Below are positions 43,857-51,943 of a stretch of 64,000 bases of DNA, one piece after another (within the stretch, counting starts at the first letter, position 1; every line of letters begins with the position of its first letter). Below the pieces are notes generated by a model. The model was not told where the DNA came from. It made no database searches and saw only the letters and a list, made by a program, of their open reading frames with translations. Both the position numbers and the translations under genes were made by a program. Origin of the DNA: Treponema sp. (GTDB lineage Bacteria; Spirochaetota; Spirochaetia; Treponematales; Treponemataceae). The stretch lies in contig JAFZOJ010000050.1 of the NCBI GenBank assembly GCA_017550685.1, forward strand, positions 62,001 to 126,000, in the 5' to 3' direction.

Positions 43857-44518
43857 ACCAAAAACCACTTCTTTCTATAAAAAAGCTTAATATAAAAAGC
43901 GGTAGTCTCCAGCTTATAAAAGATTTTAATCTTGAATTATCAGCCGGCGACTACAAAGTAATTTCTGCCCCCACCGGCACCGGAAAAACAACGCTTTTTA
44001 ATTATATTGCAGGCATTCTGCCACAAGCTGCTTTTGAAGTTTCAGGCCAAATGGAAAAGACCCCGGATCTGCGCGTTTCGTATGCCTTCCAGGAACCACG
44101 CCTCATTCCTTCAATAAGCGTATTAAAAAACGTAATGCTCCCTCTCCAGAATATCATGGACGAACAGAGTGCCCAGACTGCTGCCCGGCAATGGCTAACC
44201 CGCTTCAACCTTTCAACCAAGTCCAACGACTACCCCGAATCCTTAAGCGGCGGCGAAAAACAACGCGCCAATTTGGCCCGTGCCTTTGCATATGCCAGCA
44301 CCGGCATCTATGATCGAAGCGTGGTCCCTGAGGCTCTCGAAGGGCCATACAAGAATTCACTCCTCCTCCTAGACGAGCCATTCTCTTCACAAGATACCGA
44401 CAACGCCCAGAACATCCAGTCCTTAATACAAGAAACCCTTTTTATCCCAGACACCGCCATCCTCTTAATAACCCACGACCACACATTTTTTAATGACAAT
44501 TCAATTATTCCATGGTAG
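43853..44518 (+). CDS. ABC transporter ATPase with an inserted repeat peptide
   Basis: 221 residues. Walker A APTGTGKTTLF, Q-loop FQEPRLIPS, signature LSGGEKQRANLARAF, Walker B LLLLDEPF, and the switch His in LITHDH are all present. Between the signature helix and Walker B, where most ABC ATPases have only a few residues, this one has about 20 extra. Residues 157-165 (VVPEALEGP) are a family A repeat, with flanking filler. The insert keeps the frame, and all catalytic motifs survive. The last 65 bases of the gene are duplicated on the far side of the adjacent Rpn gene. Confidence 0.9.
   Translation: MNQKPLLSIKKLNIKSGSLQLIKDFNLELSAGDYKVISAPTGTGKTTLFNYIAGILPQAAFEVSGQMEKTPDLRVSYAFQEPRLIPSISVLKNVMLPLQNIMDEQSAQTAARQWLTRFNLSTKSNDYPESLSGGEKQRANLARAFAYASTGIYDRSVVPEALEGPYKNSLLLLDEPFSSQDTDNAQNIQSLIQETLFIPDTAILLITHDHTFFNDNSIIPW
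44323..44346 (+). repeat. Family A palindromic repeat inside the ABC ATPase gene
   Basis: GGTCCCTGAGGCT followed by CTCGAAGGGCC, forward orientation, read as VPEALEG. Confidence 0.9.
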
Positions 44519-44525
44519 CATTAAT
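44456..44525 (+). repeat. Direct repeat, left copy (3' end of the ABC ATPase gene)
   Basis: It starts GCCATCCTC and ends in ATTAAT. A 33-base core at 44485-44517 is identical to 45602-45634, and the preceding AACCCACGACC is shared too. With the right copy it brackets the Rpn gene. Confidence 0.9.
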
Positions 44526-44534
44526 GACTCATAT

Positions 44535-44572
44535 AAAAGCCCATGCACTTCAATTTCTGAACGGGCTTTTTT
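44535..44572. terminator. Bidirectional terminator between the ABC and Rpn genes
   Basis: AAAAGCCC (44535-44542) pairs with GGGCTTTT (44563-44570), with an inner TTCA/TGAA stem and T runs on both strands. It serves the ATPase gene on the plus strand and starts right at the stop codon of the Rpn gene on the minus strand. Confidence 0.75.
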
Positions 44573-45458
44573 ATGCAAGAACTGTTATTTTCTCTTTTAA
44601 CTTTAAAACTTGTTCAAGAGGTAAACCTATTGTCTGTGCGATTTCTTCTTCAGTGAGTTTATCTAACTTTAAAAGGTTTTCTGCAGCTTCAAGAGCTTTT
44701 TGTTCGCGACCTTCTTCAATAAATTCACGTGTAACTTCTTCTGCGTTAAATTCTGTTAGACTCATAGCTAGAACCTCCTCTTTCTGAAGTTTGAAAAATC
44801 CATTAAGCAGTTTCTTCTTTATTGCCCAATCTACAGCCTCTGAAATTGCATCTTCTGGTGGCAAGCCTTTCTTTTTGTTTCGTTTTATTCTGGAAACATA
44901 TCTTACATAATGATACAACGGTTTGCAGTTTTTTTGAAGTGTTTTATTGTGATTCGGGTTAATATTAATTAATTCAGCCGTCCACTCAAAATCTCCGTCT
45001 TTTTCTTTGTTTTCAAATGCATCAGACAGTTTAAGATATTCTCTGTCTGGAGTTTCCTTGTTGCCATTATAAAATACTATAAATTTCGGATATGGAATCT
45101 TTACAAGCGTAGAATGATGCAGAGATTTTCCTGTTTTTGTTAAATGCATCTGATACAGTTGAGAAAAATACATAAAACCACGCAGCGGCATATTAGGATT
45201 ATAAGTTGATTGCTGCTCGAAAAGTGTCATTTGCGAATCAACTAAAAAGGAAATGTCATTACGCATTGTAAGATATATGACATTCTCAATCGTGTTGATC
45301 TCCAACGCATCTGGGTCTTTATAATTTGTACCCCGCAATGCGTTGTACAGTTCCAGCCGCCACAACTTGCTCTGCTGGTTTTCCCGCCCGAAAATTGCCT
45401 TAAACAGACGGTCATAGGTTTCTGTTGTAAAACCTGATGGTTCAATTTTTGATGCCAT
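44571..45458 (-). CDS. Rpn-family recombination-promoting nuclease / PD-(D/E)XK transposase-like
   Basis: 295 residues. The N-terminal part matches the Rpn/PDDEXK transposase-like family: FKAIFGRE, MRNDISFLVD, then the ExQ of LFEQQSTYNPNMPLRGFMY. Predicted active-site acids are Asp68/Asp74, Glu81 and Gln83. The C-terminal LTEEEIAQTIGLPLEQVLKL is the short helical tail common in this family. Such proteins are DNA endonucleases in E. coli (RpnA) and behave as abundant multicopy genes. GAGGAG precedes the ATG. The whole unit is flanked by a direct repeat of about 65 bases copied from the neighbouring ABC gene, a sign of past insertion or duplication. Confidence 0.88.
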   Translation of the reverse strand: MASKIEPSGFTTETYDRLFKAIFGRENQQSKLWRLELYNALRGTNYKDPDALEINTIENVIYLTMRNDISFLVDSQMTLFEQQSTYNPNMPLRGFMYFSQLYQMHLTKTGKSLHHSTLVKIPYPKFIVFYNGNKETPDREYLKLSDAFENKEKDGDFEWTAELININPNHNKTLQKNCKPLYHYVRYVSRIKRNKKKGLPPEDAISEAVDWAIKKKLLNGFFKLQKEEVLAMSLTEFNAEEVTREFIEEGREQKALEAAENLLKLDKLTEEEIAQTIGLPLEQVLKLKEKITVLA

Positions 45459-45575
45459 AAAAATCTCCTCGGAGAATAAATTTCCCCTACTATAGTTTTC
45501 AAAAAAACATGCAAAAAGAGGAAGTTTTTTTTAAAAATTTTATAATAAAGTGGAAAATTGTTATAAAAATTGATT

Positions 45576-45642
45576 GCCATCCTCATAACCCACGACCGCA
45601 AATTTTTTAATGACAATTCAATTATTCCATGGTAAAATTAAT
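45576..45642 (+). repeat. Direct repeat, right copy
   Basis: GCCATCCTCATAACCC, then a block identical over 33 bases (45602-45634) to the left copy. Here it is non-coding and leads into the upstream region of the lipoprotein gene at 45669. Confidence 0.9.
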
Positions 45643-45668
45643 AAATTTATAAATTAACGAGGCCCCAT

Positions 45669-47360
45669 ATGACCAACAAGCTTGTTAAGATTTTTCTACC
45701 TTTATGTGTAGTACTTTTGTTTTGTTCTTGTGACCACTTTATGGAAGGAGCAAAGATTCATGAAACTTTGGAAAAAACAATAGAGTACGCCAATACTCCA
45801 GTATATAAAATCCCTGTTGAAGCGGACAAGGAAGCCGGCATTATCACTAAGCCGGCCGCCGGCGAAGCTGCTGTAAAACCTACAGACACATTTAATCTAT
45901 CCTTTAATTCAGAATCTGACCACCAGTTTTTAAGATGGGAAGTTTACGATGCTGCAACAGGCAATGTAATAAAAGACAACCCATACCTTAAGATTGAAAA
46001 TCCAGAGATGATTGACACAACCTGTACAGTCCTTGCCCTGCCGTCAGATACAAAAATTAAGCTTGCAGTAAGAGCTGTTGCTGCACAGAGACCGCAGGTA
46101 ATTTTTACATTTCCGCTCTGGCAGGAAAATGGGGTTCAGAGAAATAGTGATATAAGAATTAAGTTTAACCGCCATAATATGTCCCCGGAATGTATTTATT
46201 ATTCTGAAGAAGAAATGAAAAACCTTAAAAAGGAACTCGGTTTATATGACAGAGATTTTTTAAAGGGAAATCAATGGGATTGTGGTGGTCGCTATTATGG
46301 ATATGAAAAAGATGGAATCAGATATTTTAAGAATATTCAACTAAAGTTTGATACAACTGACTCTTCAGAAGACCCAAGAACAATTATGAATTATTTTTGC
46401 GATCCTTTCTGGTACGATAATGAAAATGAACTTGGAGCAACTCTTGTAATTCAAACAAACAATATACCACCAGAAATGTTTAAAACAATATATGTTATGC
46501 TCGACAAAAATTTATATTATATAGAGGATAATGTACAGGTAACACTTCGTGAACCAAGTTTTACTATTTATAAAACAGCAGGATGGGATGGAGATGTGGA
46601 TCCTCCTACTAATAGTATTTTTAGTTTAGACCCATCTATAGAAGTTGATGTTGGAGATGGTGTTTATAAACCCTTGTACCGTCAACAATTGACATATATA
46701 GATCCAGCAAGTGATCCTTTGAGTGATAATATAGTTAGTGCATTAATGCCAGAGGCAGTACCAAGTGGTAATAATGTTGAGATTCCAGTTTGTTCCGATT
46801 CAGAAAATATTAGATTAAGAATAAAATTTGCCGCAAGAGATTTTGGTGGTAGTAATTTAGCTAATCATTTTGAATTATGGTACTTCAAAGATCTACAATA
46901 TAGGTATAACAATGGAGATGCGAAATCAAAACACAGATTACCGAAAACAAAATCTTATATGAATGCTAGTTCAAGTCATGGTAAATGGTATGCCCCAGCA
47001 GGAAAAATACCTTTTAAGTATCAGTATATAGGTCGTTTTTATAATGAATATCAGGAGGGAGAGGAATCTATTTATGGTTTTACGAATAGTGAAATAAAAG
47101 TAGACTGTAACGATTCATTACATGAAAACTTTGTACGATGGGAAACTACCGGCGAAGGGGGAGATGAAGATGTATATAAAATATTCAGAACATCAGAAAA
47201 TGGTTTGACTGGTGCTCAAACTATATGTTGTGCAATATATATGTTTGATAATCAAGGTGATGCTCTTATGGAATATCAAACATCAAATACATCTTGTCTT
47301 TCGTATAATTCTGGGTATCGCAATGAACAACCATATCTTTTCTGGCTTAAGCTTCAATAG
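45669..47360 (+). CDS. Mosaic surface lipoprotein, paralogue of the 31929 protein
   Basis: 563 residues. Signal peptide with lipobox LFCSC. The mature start CDHFMEGAKIHETLEKTI is shared with the 1110-residue lipoprotein at 31929, and a beta-rich Ig-like stretch follows (QVIFTFPLWQENGVQRNSDIRIKF). Sequence after about residue 160 shows no match to a family I know. As in the paralogue, the first 450 bases have normal composition and the rest is clearly AT-rich. CGAGG lies about 7 bases before the ATG. It is probably exposed on the outer membrane or periplasmic face; role unknown. Confidence 0.75.
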   Translation: MTNKLVKIFLPLCVVLLFCSCDHFMEGAKIHETLEKTIEYANTPVYKIPVEADKEAGIITKPAAGEAAVKPTDTFNLSFNSESDHQFLRWEVYDAATGNVIKDNPYLKIENPEMIDTTCTVLALPSDTKIKLAVRAVAAQRPQVIFTFPLWQENGVQRNSDIRIKFNRHNMSPECIYYSEEEMKNLKKELGLYDRDFLKGNQWDCGGRYYGYEKDGIRYFKNIQLKFDTTDSSEDPRTIMNYFCDPFWYDNENELGATLVIQTNNIPPEMFKTIYVMLDKNLYYIEDNVQVTLREPSFTIYKTAGWDGDVDPPTNSIFSLDPSIEVDVGDGVYKPLYRQQLTYIDPASDPLSDNIVSALMPEAVPSGNNVEIPVCSDSENIRLRIKFAARDFGGSNLANHFELWYFKDLQYRYNNGDAKSKHRLPKTKSYMNASSSHGKWYAPAGKIPFKYQYIGRFYNEYQEGEESIYGFTNSEIKVDCNDSLHENFVRWETTGEGGDEDVYKIFRTSENGLTGAQTICCAIYMFDNQGDALMEYQTSNTSCLSYNSGYRNEQPYLFWLKLQ

Positions 47361-47440
47361 TCAAAAAATGAACTGAAAAAATAAGGAAATACAATTAATT
47401 GTTTCGTCTAGGCTTTTTCTGCAGTAATTTCTTCTGCAAG

Positions 47441-47465
47441 TTCCTGAAAGAATCAGGAAGTTTTT
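47441..47465 (+). terminator. Terminator after the 45669 lipoprotein gene
   Basis: TTCCTGA (47441-47447) pairs with TCAGGAA (47453-47459) across a 5-base loop, followed by GTTTTT. The 80 bases between the lipoprotein stop codon and this hairpin hold nothing else I recognise. Confidence 0.75.
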
Positions 47466-47495
47466 GGAGAAAAAATTTGTAAAATTGTTTTCAAG

Positions 47496-47524
47496 TTGTA
47501 AAATCCGGCATAATCAATTATAAT
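47496..47524 (+). promoter_or_regulatory. Promoter of the phosphoribosyltransferase gene, predicted leaderless
   Basis: TTGTAA (47496-47501), 17-base spacer, TATAAT (47519-47524), 8 bases to ATG 47533. Confidence 0.6.
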
Positions 47525-47532
47525 TGTCTATT

Positions 47533-48153
47533 ATGATTAAAGAATTTCTTGAATACGAAACTGTACGAAACAATGCGCTCAAGCTTGCTAATAAGATTTA
47601 TAAGGATGGGTTTATTCCCGATGTAATTTACTGTTCGCTCAGGGGTGGGGCTTACATGGCTAACATCATCAGTGAGTATTTTAAAATCATAAGCAAGGTT
47701 AAGAAATTTCACCCAGTATTGTATGCCGGAGTTGTTGCGCGCTCTTATTCTGATGTTGCACAGCATACAAAGGTTTTTATTGACGGATGGACATACCCGC
47801 CGGAAAATCTGCGTCCGGGAGATAAAATCCTGCTCGTAGATGATATTTTTGACTCAGGCCGCACCATCAACTGTCTTGTTGAAACTCTTATGAACAGCCG
47901 TGGTATTCCGCGCGAAGACATTAAGGTTGTTGTTCATGATTATAAATATTTTACCTATTACAACGAGCAGCTTCCGATTCAGCCGGATTATTATTGCCGC
48001 AAGTTTGAAATTAATTCGCCGGACGAAAACCGCTGGATTCACTATATGAGTCACGAGCTTGTTGGCCTTAGCAAAAAAGAGCTGGAAGACTACTACTTTA
48101 AAGACGACCCTGAACTTATTGATGTTTTAAATCCATATCTTGGAGATAAATAA
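47533..48153 (+). CDS. Phosphoribosyltransferase, purine-salvage type
   Basis: 206 residues from ATG 47533. A type I phosphoribosyltransferase fold is shown by the PRPP-binding segment ILLVDDIFDSGRTI and the earlier SLRGGAYMANII loop. The C-terminus has an unusual extension of about 60 residues (IHYMSHELVGLSKKELEDYY). The best guess is a hypoxanthine/xanthine-guanine phosphoribosyltransferase that makes nucleotides from free purines, but the base cannot be told. An upstream in-frame ATG-like start at 47524 falls inside the -10 box and is rejected. Confidence 0.82.
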   Translation: MIKEFLEYETVRNNALKLANKIYKDGFIPDVIYCSLRGGAYMANIISEYFKIISKVKKFHPVLYAGVVARSYSDVAQHTKVFIDGWTYPPENLRPGDKILLVDDIFDSGRTINCLVETLMNSRGIPREDIKVVVHDYKYFTYYNEQLPIQPDYYCRKFEINSPDENRWIHYMSHELVGLSKKELEDYYFKDDPELIDVLNPYLGDK

Positions 48154-48160
48154 AAGTTTA

Positions 48161-50257
48161 ATGAAAAAACTTGTTCTGTTTTTGATTTTTGCAGTTTCCT
48201 CATTATCACTTTTTGCGCAGATAAAGGTGCTTAGTCCTGTCGAAGGTACTTTTTCTAACCGACAGATGCTGGTAATTGATACAGAAGGTGATGCTGCCGG
48301 AGACTATTATTATTCTTTAAATGGTACCGACCCCCAGGCTTTTGGTTTTGCCTATGACGGTCCTGTCCTTATTGATCTTGACGGACCTGTGGAACTAAAA
48401 ATTGCCAGGGCAGACAAAAACAAAACAGAAACAACTGTAAAATATACGGTACTTCCCGATGCTGCTTATTCGGCTTCTTATTCATCCTTTATTTCTTCCT
48501 TTTACGATACGGGAATTTTAAACTATACTTCGGGCTCAATTCTTTCAATACCCGAAGAGCTTAAATACAGCTTTGGGCTTCCGCCGGATTCTTTCCTGCC
48601 CGGTAAAGATTTGTCCATTTCTCAGACCTCGGTTCTTGCACGCTACATTCCGTGTACACTGCTGGACGAGGCTACCGGTCGAAGATGGCGTTTTGTTGTA
48701 AGGACACTTCCTCAAACTGCAGGTGTGTTCAGCCGCCGCGATGTTCCTTTTATCATTACAGACTGGAACACAATTACTTTTACAAACGATAATTATATTT
48801 ACAAAATAGATTCGGAATACTGGTCGCTGCCTAAAAACAGCATCAAGCTGGACCGTTCTGTAAGTCACATGATCCGCTGGCAGAGCATTGATTATGCCGA
48901 AGGCAATCCTATAGAATATTTTGTCCTTCCGCCGCAGCCAGTACTCAACAGAATTACAAACCCTGACGGAAGCATGCAGTTTACTATTCAGGGTGATTCG
49001 GCTTATTCCCTTAGTATTCTTTCTTCTTCCAAGTCAGATTATCATGAGCTTTTTGCAGAGCTTGGTGCAGACACCTTCTACGGCGACAGTGTTTCGGGCT
49101 CGCTCAATATAGGCTTTTTTGCAGGGGCAGTTTATCAGGGCCAGATTGAAGTTCCTTTCTCCATTAATAAAAGGCCTCCTGTAACTCCGCTTATAACCTC
49201 AACAGCTTCTTCCTTCTATTCACGCGATCCTGTTACGGTAACCATTCAGGGAGAAGCCGCAAGTGATCTTTTCTATGCTGTAAGCAAACCTTATACAATT
49301 AATGCCGCTACCGAAACCTATTCTTCTGATTCAGAGCTTTTTGCTTCTATTGATACAGGCGACTATATAAAGGCTCAGTCAAATAATGTTACAATTCCTC
49401 TTAAGCCGGAAGGAAGCGGGGCTGTTTATTTCAAAGTTAAGGCTTATTCGCAGAACGGCAAGAACAATGGTCTTGTTTCTGAGTACTCAGTAATTATTGA
49501 TCAGTACAACTATTATTATAATTCCATAGCACAGGGTGCGACTGCTGACGGAACTTCGCTCAGACCTTATGCTGATTTTGAACAGTGCATTCAGGCTGTA
49601 AACAAGGGCCGCTATGCCTGCCTGCGCATTAAAGGACCGGTTAAAGTGCCTGCCGGTACCCATTATATTCTTTCTAACTGCCAGTTTGTAAACGAAGGTG
49701 ACGCTTCGTTTGAATTTGAAGAAGGCGCAAGTATTGTAGTTCAAAACTCAAATGTTTCGTTTAAGGATTTTACAATTACTTCTGTTCCTTCTGAAACTGC
49801 CAAAGGGCTTGTTCCGTATTTTAAGCTTGAAGATTCTGTTTTGGATCTGGATTCCTGTCAGATTTCTGCCTTGTTTGGCAAGGACGGACTTTTTATAGAA
49901 GCGGCTCGTTCCTCTGTAAATCTGGATACAACAATTGCTTCGGTTTCGGCAACCTCTTATGCTTCGTTTATATCGGGAATAAAATCAAAAATCAACATTC
50001 AGAATTCTTCGGTAAACATTACTTCAGATACCTGCGTAACTCTTTCGCTTAATCAGGGTGATATAAATCTGGTGAACAATTCGTTTAAGGTAACCGGCAG
50101 CAAGGGACGTATTACAGAATTATTCTCTGTTACAGGTAACCTCCGTTCAAATTCCTTTAAGGCCGCATTAAAAGGTCAGCCGAATGCAAGGGCTGTTTAC
50201 ACCGACGGAAAATGCCAGGTTCAGCAGGAAAAAAATGATACTAACGGTTGGCTTTGA
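48161..50257 (+). CDS. Secreted or surface protein with Ig-like and beta-helix-like regions
   Basis: About 698 residues. Signal peptide LVLFLIFAVSSLSLFAQ. The first 90 mature residues (VEGTFSNRQMLVIDTEG, YYYSLNGTDPQAFG) look like a CHB_HEX_C/FN3-like domain of the kind found in surface glycan-binding proteins. Residues about 450-690 have short repeated strands rich in Asn, Ser and Thr (INIQNSSVNITSDTC, NNSFKVTG) typical of right-handed parallel beta-helices. The function is unknown. The start at 48161 gives a proper signal peptide. The 3' end overlaps rnhB by 23 bases. Confidence 0.7.
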   Translation: MKKLVLFLIFAVSSLSLFAQIKVLSPVEGTFSNRQMLVIDTEGDAAGDYYYSLNGTDPQAFGFAYDGPVLIDLDGPVELKIARADKNKTETTVKYTVLPDAAYSASYSSFISSFYDTGILNYTSGSILSIPEELKYSFGLPPDSFLPGKDLSISQTSVLARYIPCTLLDEATGRRWRFVVRTLPQTAGVFSRRDVPFIITDWNTITFTNDNYIYKIDSEYWSLPKNSIKLDRSVSHMIRWQSIDYAEGNPIEYFVLPPQPVLNRITNPDGSMQFTIQGDSAYSLSILSSSKSDYHELFAELGADTFYGDSVSGSLNIGFFAGAVYQGQIEVPFSINKRPPVTPLITSTASSFYSRDPVTVTIQGEAASDLFYAVSKPYTINAATETYSSDSELFASIDTGDYIKAQSNNVTIPLKPEGSGAVYFKVKAYSQNGKNNGLVSEYSVIIDQYNYYYNSIAQGATADGTSLRPYADFEQCIQAVNKGRYACLRIKGPVKVPAGTHYILSNCQFVNEGDASFEFEEGASIVVQNSNVSFKDFTITSVPSETAKGLVPYFKLEDSVLDLDSCQISALFGKDGLFIEAARSSVNLDTTIASVSATSYASFISGIKSKINIQNSSVNITSDTCVTLSLNQGDINLVNNSFKVTGSKGRITELFSVTGNLRSNSFKAALKGQPNARAVYTDGKCQVQQEKNDTNGWL

Positions 50258-50795
50258 TGAAGCGGGCAGGGGACCTTTGGCGGGACCTGTCTGTGCAGCT
50301 GCAGTAATTCTAAAACCAGATTTTCCAATTGAAATTCTTAATGATTCTAAAAAGCTTTCTGAAAAAAAACGCCTTGCAGCCGAAGAAATAATAAAAAAAC
50401 AGGCTTATTGGGGTATTGCACTTGTAGATCATAAAAAAATAGACGAAATTAATATTTTACAGGCCAGCCTTTTAGCCATGCGTCTTGCCTGGGAAGACCT
50501 GGAAAAAAAATACGACCTTAACTCCATGAGCCTGAAAGGCATTACCGACGGCAACTTCTGCCCCGATGTTCCTTTCGAATGCCGCGCAGAACCCAAGGCC
50601 GATGCAAAATATCCGTGCGTTATGGCAGCCAGCATTCTTGCCAAAACCTGCCGTGACCGGCTTATGCTGGAAATGGACAAGCTATATCCTGAGTATGGTT
50701 ATGCCCGCCACAAGGGGTATCCCACACCCGAACACAAAAAAATATGCCGCCAGATAGGTCCATCCCCAATCCAGCGGCTTACATTTAAGTATTAA
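50235..50795 (+). CDS. rnhB: Ribonuclease HII
   Basis: 186 residues. It removes ribonucleotides and RNA from RNA-DNA hybrids using two metals. Motifs: TVGFDEAGRGPLAGPVCAAAV with the catalytic Asp-Glu pair, LNDSKKLSEKKR, and the later KADAKYPCVMAASILAKTCRD and YPEYGYARHKGYPTPEH. The length is slightly short but complete. The start at 50235 has CAGGAA upstream and places the DEAGRG motif at the usual distance; the longer frame from 50184 reads the neighbour's codons. In Firmicutes rnhB also neighbours the rpsP-rplS block. Confidence 0.95.
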   Translation: MILTVGFDEAGRGPLAGPVCAAAVILKPDFPIEILNDSKKLSEKKRLAAEEIIKKQAYWGIALVDHKKIDEINILQASLLAMRLAWEDLEKKYDLNSMSLKGITDGNFCPDVPFECRAEPKADAKYPCVMAASILAKTCRDRLMLEMDKLYPEYGYARHKGYPTPEHKKICRQIGPSPIQRLTFKY

Positions 50796-50804
50796 AAAGG
50801 CAAT

Positions 50805-51224
50805 CTATTCTTCTTTATTTTCCGGTCTTTTAGAAACTACGTGAATGCGGCCAGTTCTTTTTATGCCGTCATCAACCTTTTCCTGAGCTTTTTCACCCTT
50901 TACGCGGTAGATTTTCTTACCACCGGCAGAAGAACCTGCTGCATATTTAGCTTCTTTGGCGGCTTTCTTTTCGCGGGCTGCCTTCTGGCGAACCTTGCGG
51001 TCTTTTTCAATAAAATCCAGAGACTTTTCCATTCCCTGAAGGAACTTCTGCATATCTTCAGAAAAAATTGCAATCTGGTGTCTGTCTGCTTCTACACCGT
51101 CACGATTCTTGCTTTCTACAATCTGCAGAAAAACATCTCCTGTACGGTTTTCCTTAACATTAAAAAAATACGAACGGTTATCAAGATGAATTTGAGTAGT
51201 AAAAAGTTCTCCGCGTGCTCCCAT
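50805..51224 (-). CDS. PUR-domain nucleic-acid-binding protein (BpuR-like, DUF3276)
   Basis: 139 residues. The N-terminal 75 residues (LFTTQIHLDNRSYFFNVKEN, VFLQIVESK, IAIFSEDMQKFLQGM) form one PUR repeat as in Borrelia BpuR, which binds single-stranded DNA and RNA. The C-terminal half is Lys/Ala/Glu-rich and probably disordered. A global nucleic-acid-binding or post-transcriptional role is inferred from BpuR. It is divergent from the rpsP operon, convergent with rnhB, and has GGAAGG upstream of the start. Confidence 0.85.
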   Translation of the reverse strand: MGARGELFTTQIHLDNRSYFFNVKENRTGDVFLQIVESKNRDGVEADRHQIAIFSEDMQKFLQGMEKSLDFIEKDRKVRQKAAREKKAAKEAKYAAGSSAGGKKIYRVKGEKAQEKVDDGIKRTGRIHVVSKRPENKEE

Positions 51225-51303
51225 AAAAAAGTCCTTCCCTAAGAATGAATTAGTAATGTAAAAATAACATAAAACAATTCTTTATTCAATCCACATACAC
51301 CTA

Positions 51304-51332
51304 TTGTATAAAACTCCAAAATCAGTTATTAT
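51304..51332 (+). promoter_or_regulatory. Promoter of the rpsP operon
   Basis: TTGTAT (51304-51309), 17-base spacer, TATTAT (51327-51332), followed by a structured leader of about 80 bases. Confidence 0.55.
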
Positions 51333-51345
51333 ATTGATTCAATAT

Positions 51346-51415
51346 GCACAATTGCACTTATTATGCACTTGTGCCCGGAATGTAAAATCTGGTGCTGGAA
51401 ACAGCATCATGGAGG
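51346..51415 (+). promoter_or_regulatory. Structured 5' leader of rpsP
   Basis: Two hairpins: GCACAATTGCA/TGCACTTGTGC (51346-51356 and 51364-51374, one mismatch) and TGGTGCTG-GAAA-CAGCATCA (51390-51409, a GNRA tetraloop). The second ends just before the GGAGG site at 51411-51415 and could control access to it. No known Rfam family is assigned. Confidence 0.45.
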
Positions 51416-51420
51416 AATAA

Positions 51421-51672
51421 ATGGTCAAAATCAGACTTAAGAGATTTGGTACACAGAAACGTCCATGCTACCGTGTAGTTGTTCAGGACTCACAGAAGCC
51501 ACGTGACGGCGTTTGTATCGAAGAAATTGGAACTTATCAGCCAATCGCAAAAGAAGCTGACCAGGTTTCAATCGATTTGGAACGCGCTAAGTACTGGATC
51601 AGCGTTGGTGCTCAGCCTACGGACATCGTTAAGAAATTGATGAATGTTCAGTCTGCAAAACAGGCAAAGTAA
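51421..51672 (+). CDS. rpsP: Ribosomal protein S16
   Basis: 83 residues, usual length. [20 protein letters not shown] and the later [17 protein letters not shown] are diagnostic of S16, a small-subunit assembly protein. GGAGG sits 5 bases before the ATG. First gene of the conserved rpsP-khpA-rimM-trmD-rplS block. Confidence 0.98.
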   Translation: MVKIRLKRFGTQKRPCYRVVVQDSQKPRDGVCIEEIGTYQPIAKEADQVSIDLERAKYWISVGAQPTDIVKKLMNVQSAKQAK

Positions 51673-51691
51673 TTTACAGAGAGGCTAGAAA

Positions 51692-51928
51692 ATGGAAAAA
51701 GACCTGATTGAATACATCGCAAAATCACTGGTCGATGATCCGTCAGCTGTATCTGTAAATGAAACTGAAGGCGAAAAGGGCATGGTGCTCCAGCTTAAGG
51801 TTGCAGACGGCGACATTGGTAAGGTTATAGGCAAATATGGCCGCATAGCCAAGGCAATGAGAACCGTCCTTAGTGCTTCTGCTGTTAAAGACGGTAAGCG
51901 CTACAGTCTTGATATTCTTGATAATTAG
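51692..51928 (+). CDS. khpA: KH-domain RNA-binding protein KhpA
   Basis: 78 residues, a single type II KH domain. KDLIEYIAKSLVDDP is the typical start, and VIGKYGRIAKAMRTVL holds the GxxG RNA-binding loop. KhpA acts with KhpB as an RNA chaperone in Gram-positives; the partner is not seen here. GAGAGG upstream; 19 bases after rpsP, as in many bacteria. Confidence 0.95.
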   Translation: MEKDLIEYIAKSLVDDPSAVSVNETEGEKGMVLQLKVADGDIGKVIGKYGRIAKAMRTVLSASAVKDGKRYSLDILDN

Positions 51929-51943
51929 TCGGGAATATTGCTG

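Noticed and set aside
44571..45458. Rpn gene as a conventional insertion sequence
   Set aside because: No terminal inverted repeats are seen, and the flanking direct repeat is far longer than a usual target duplication. It is reported as an unusual insertion instead.
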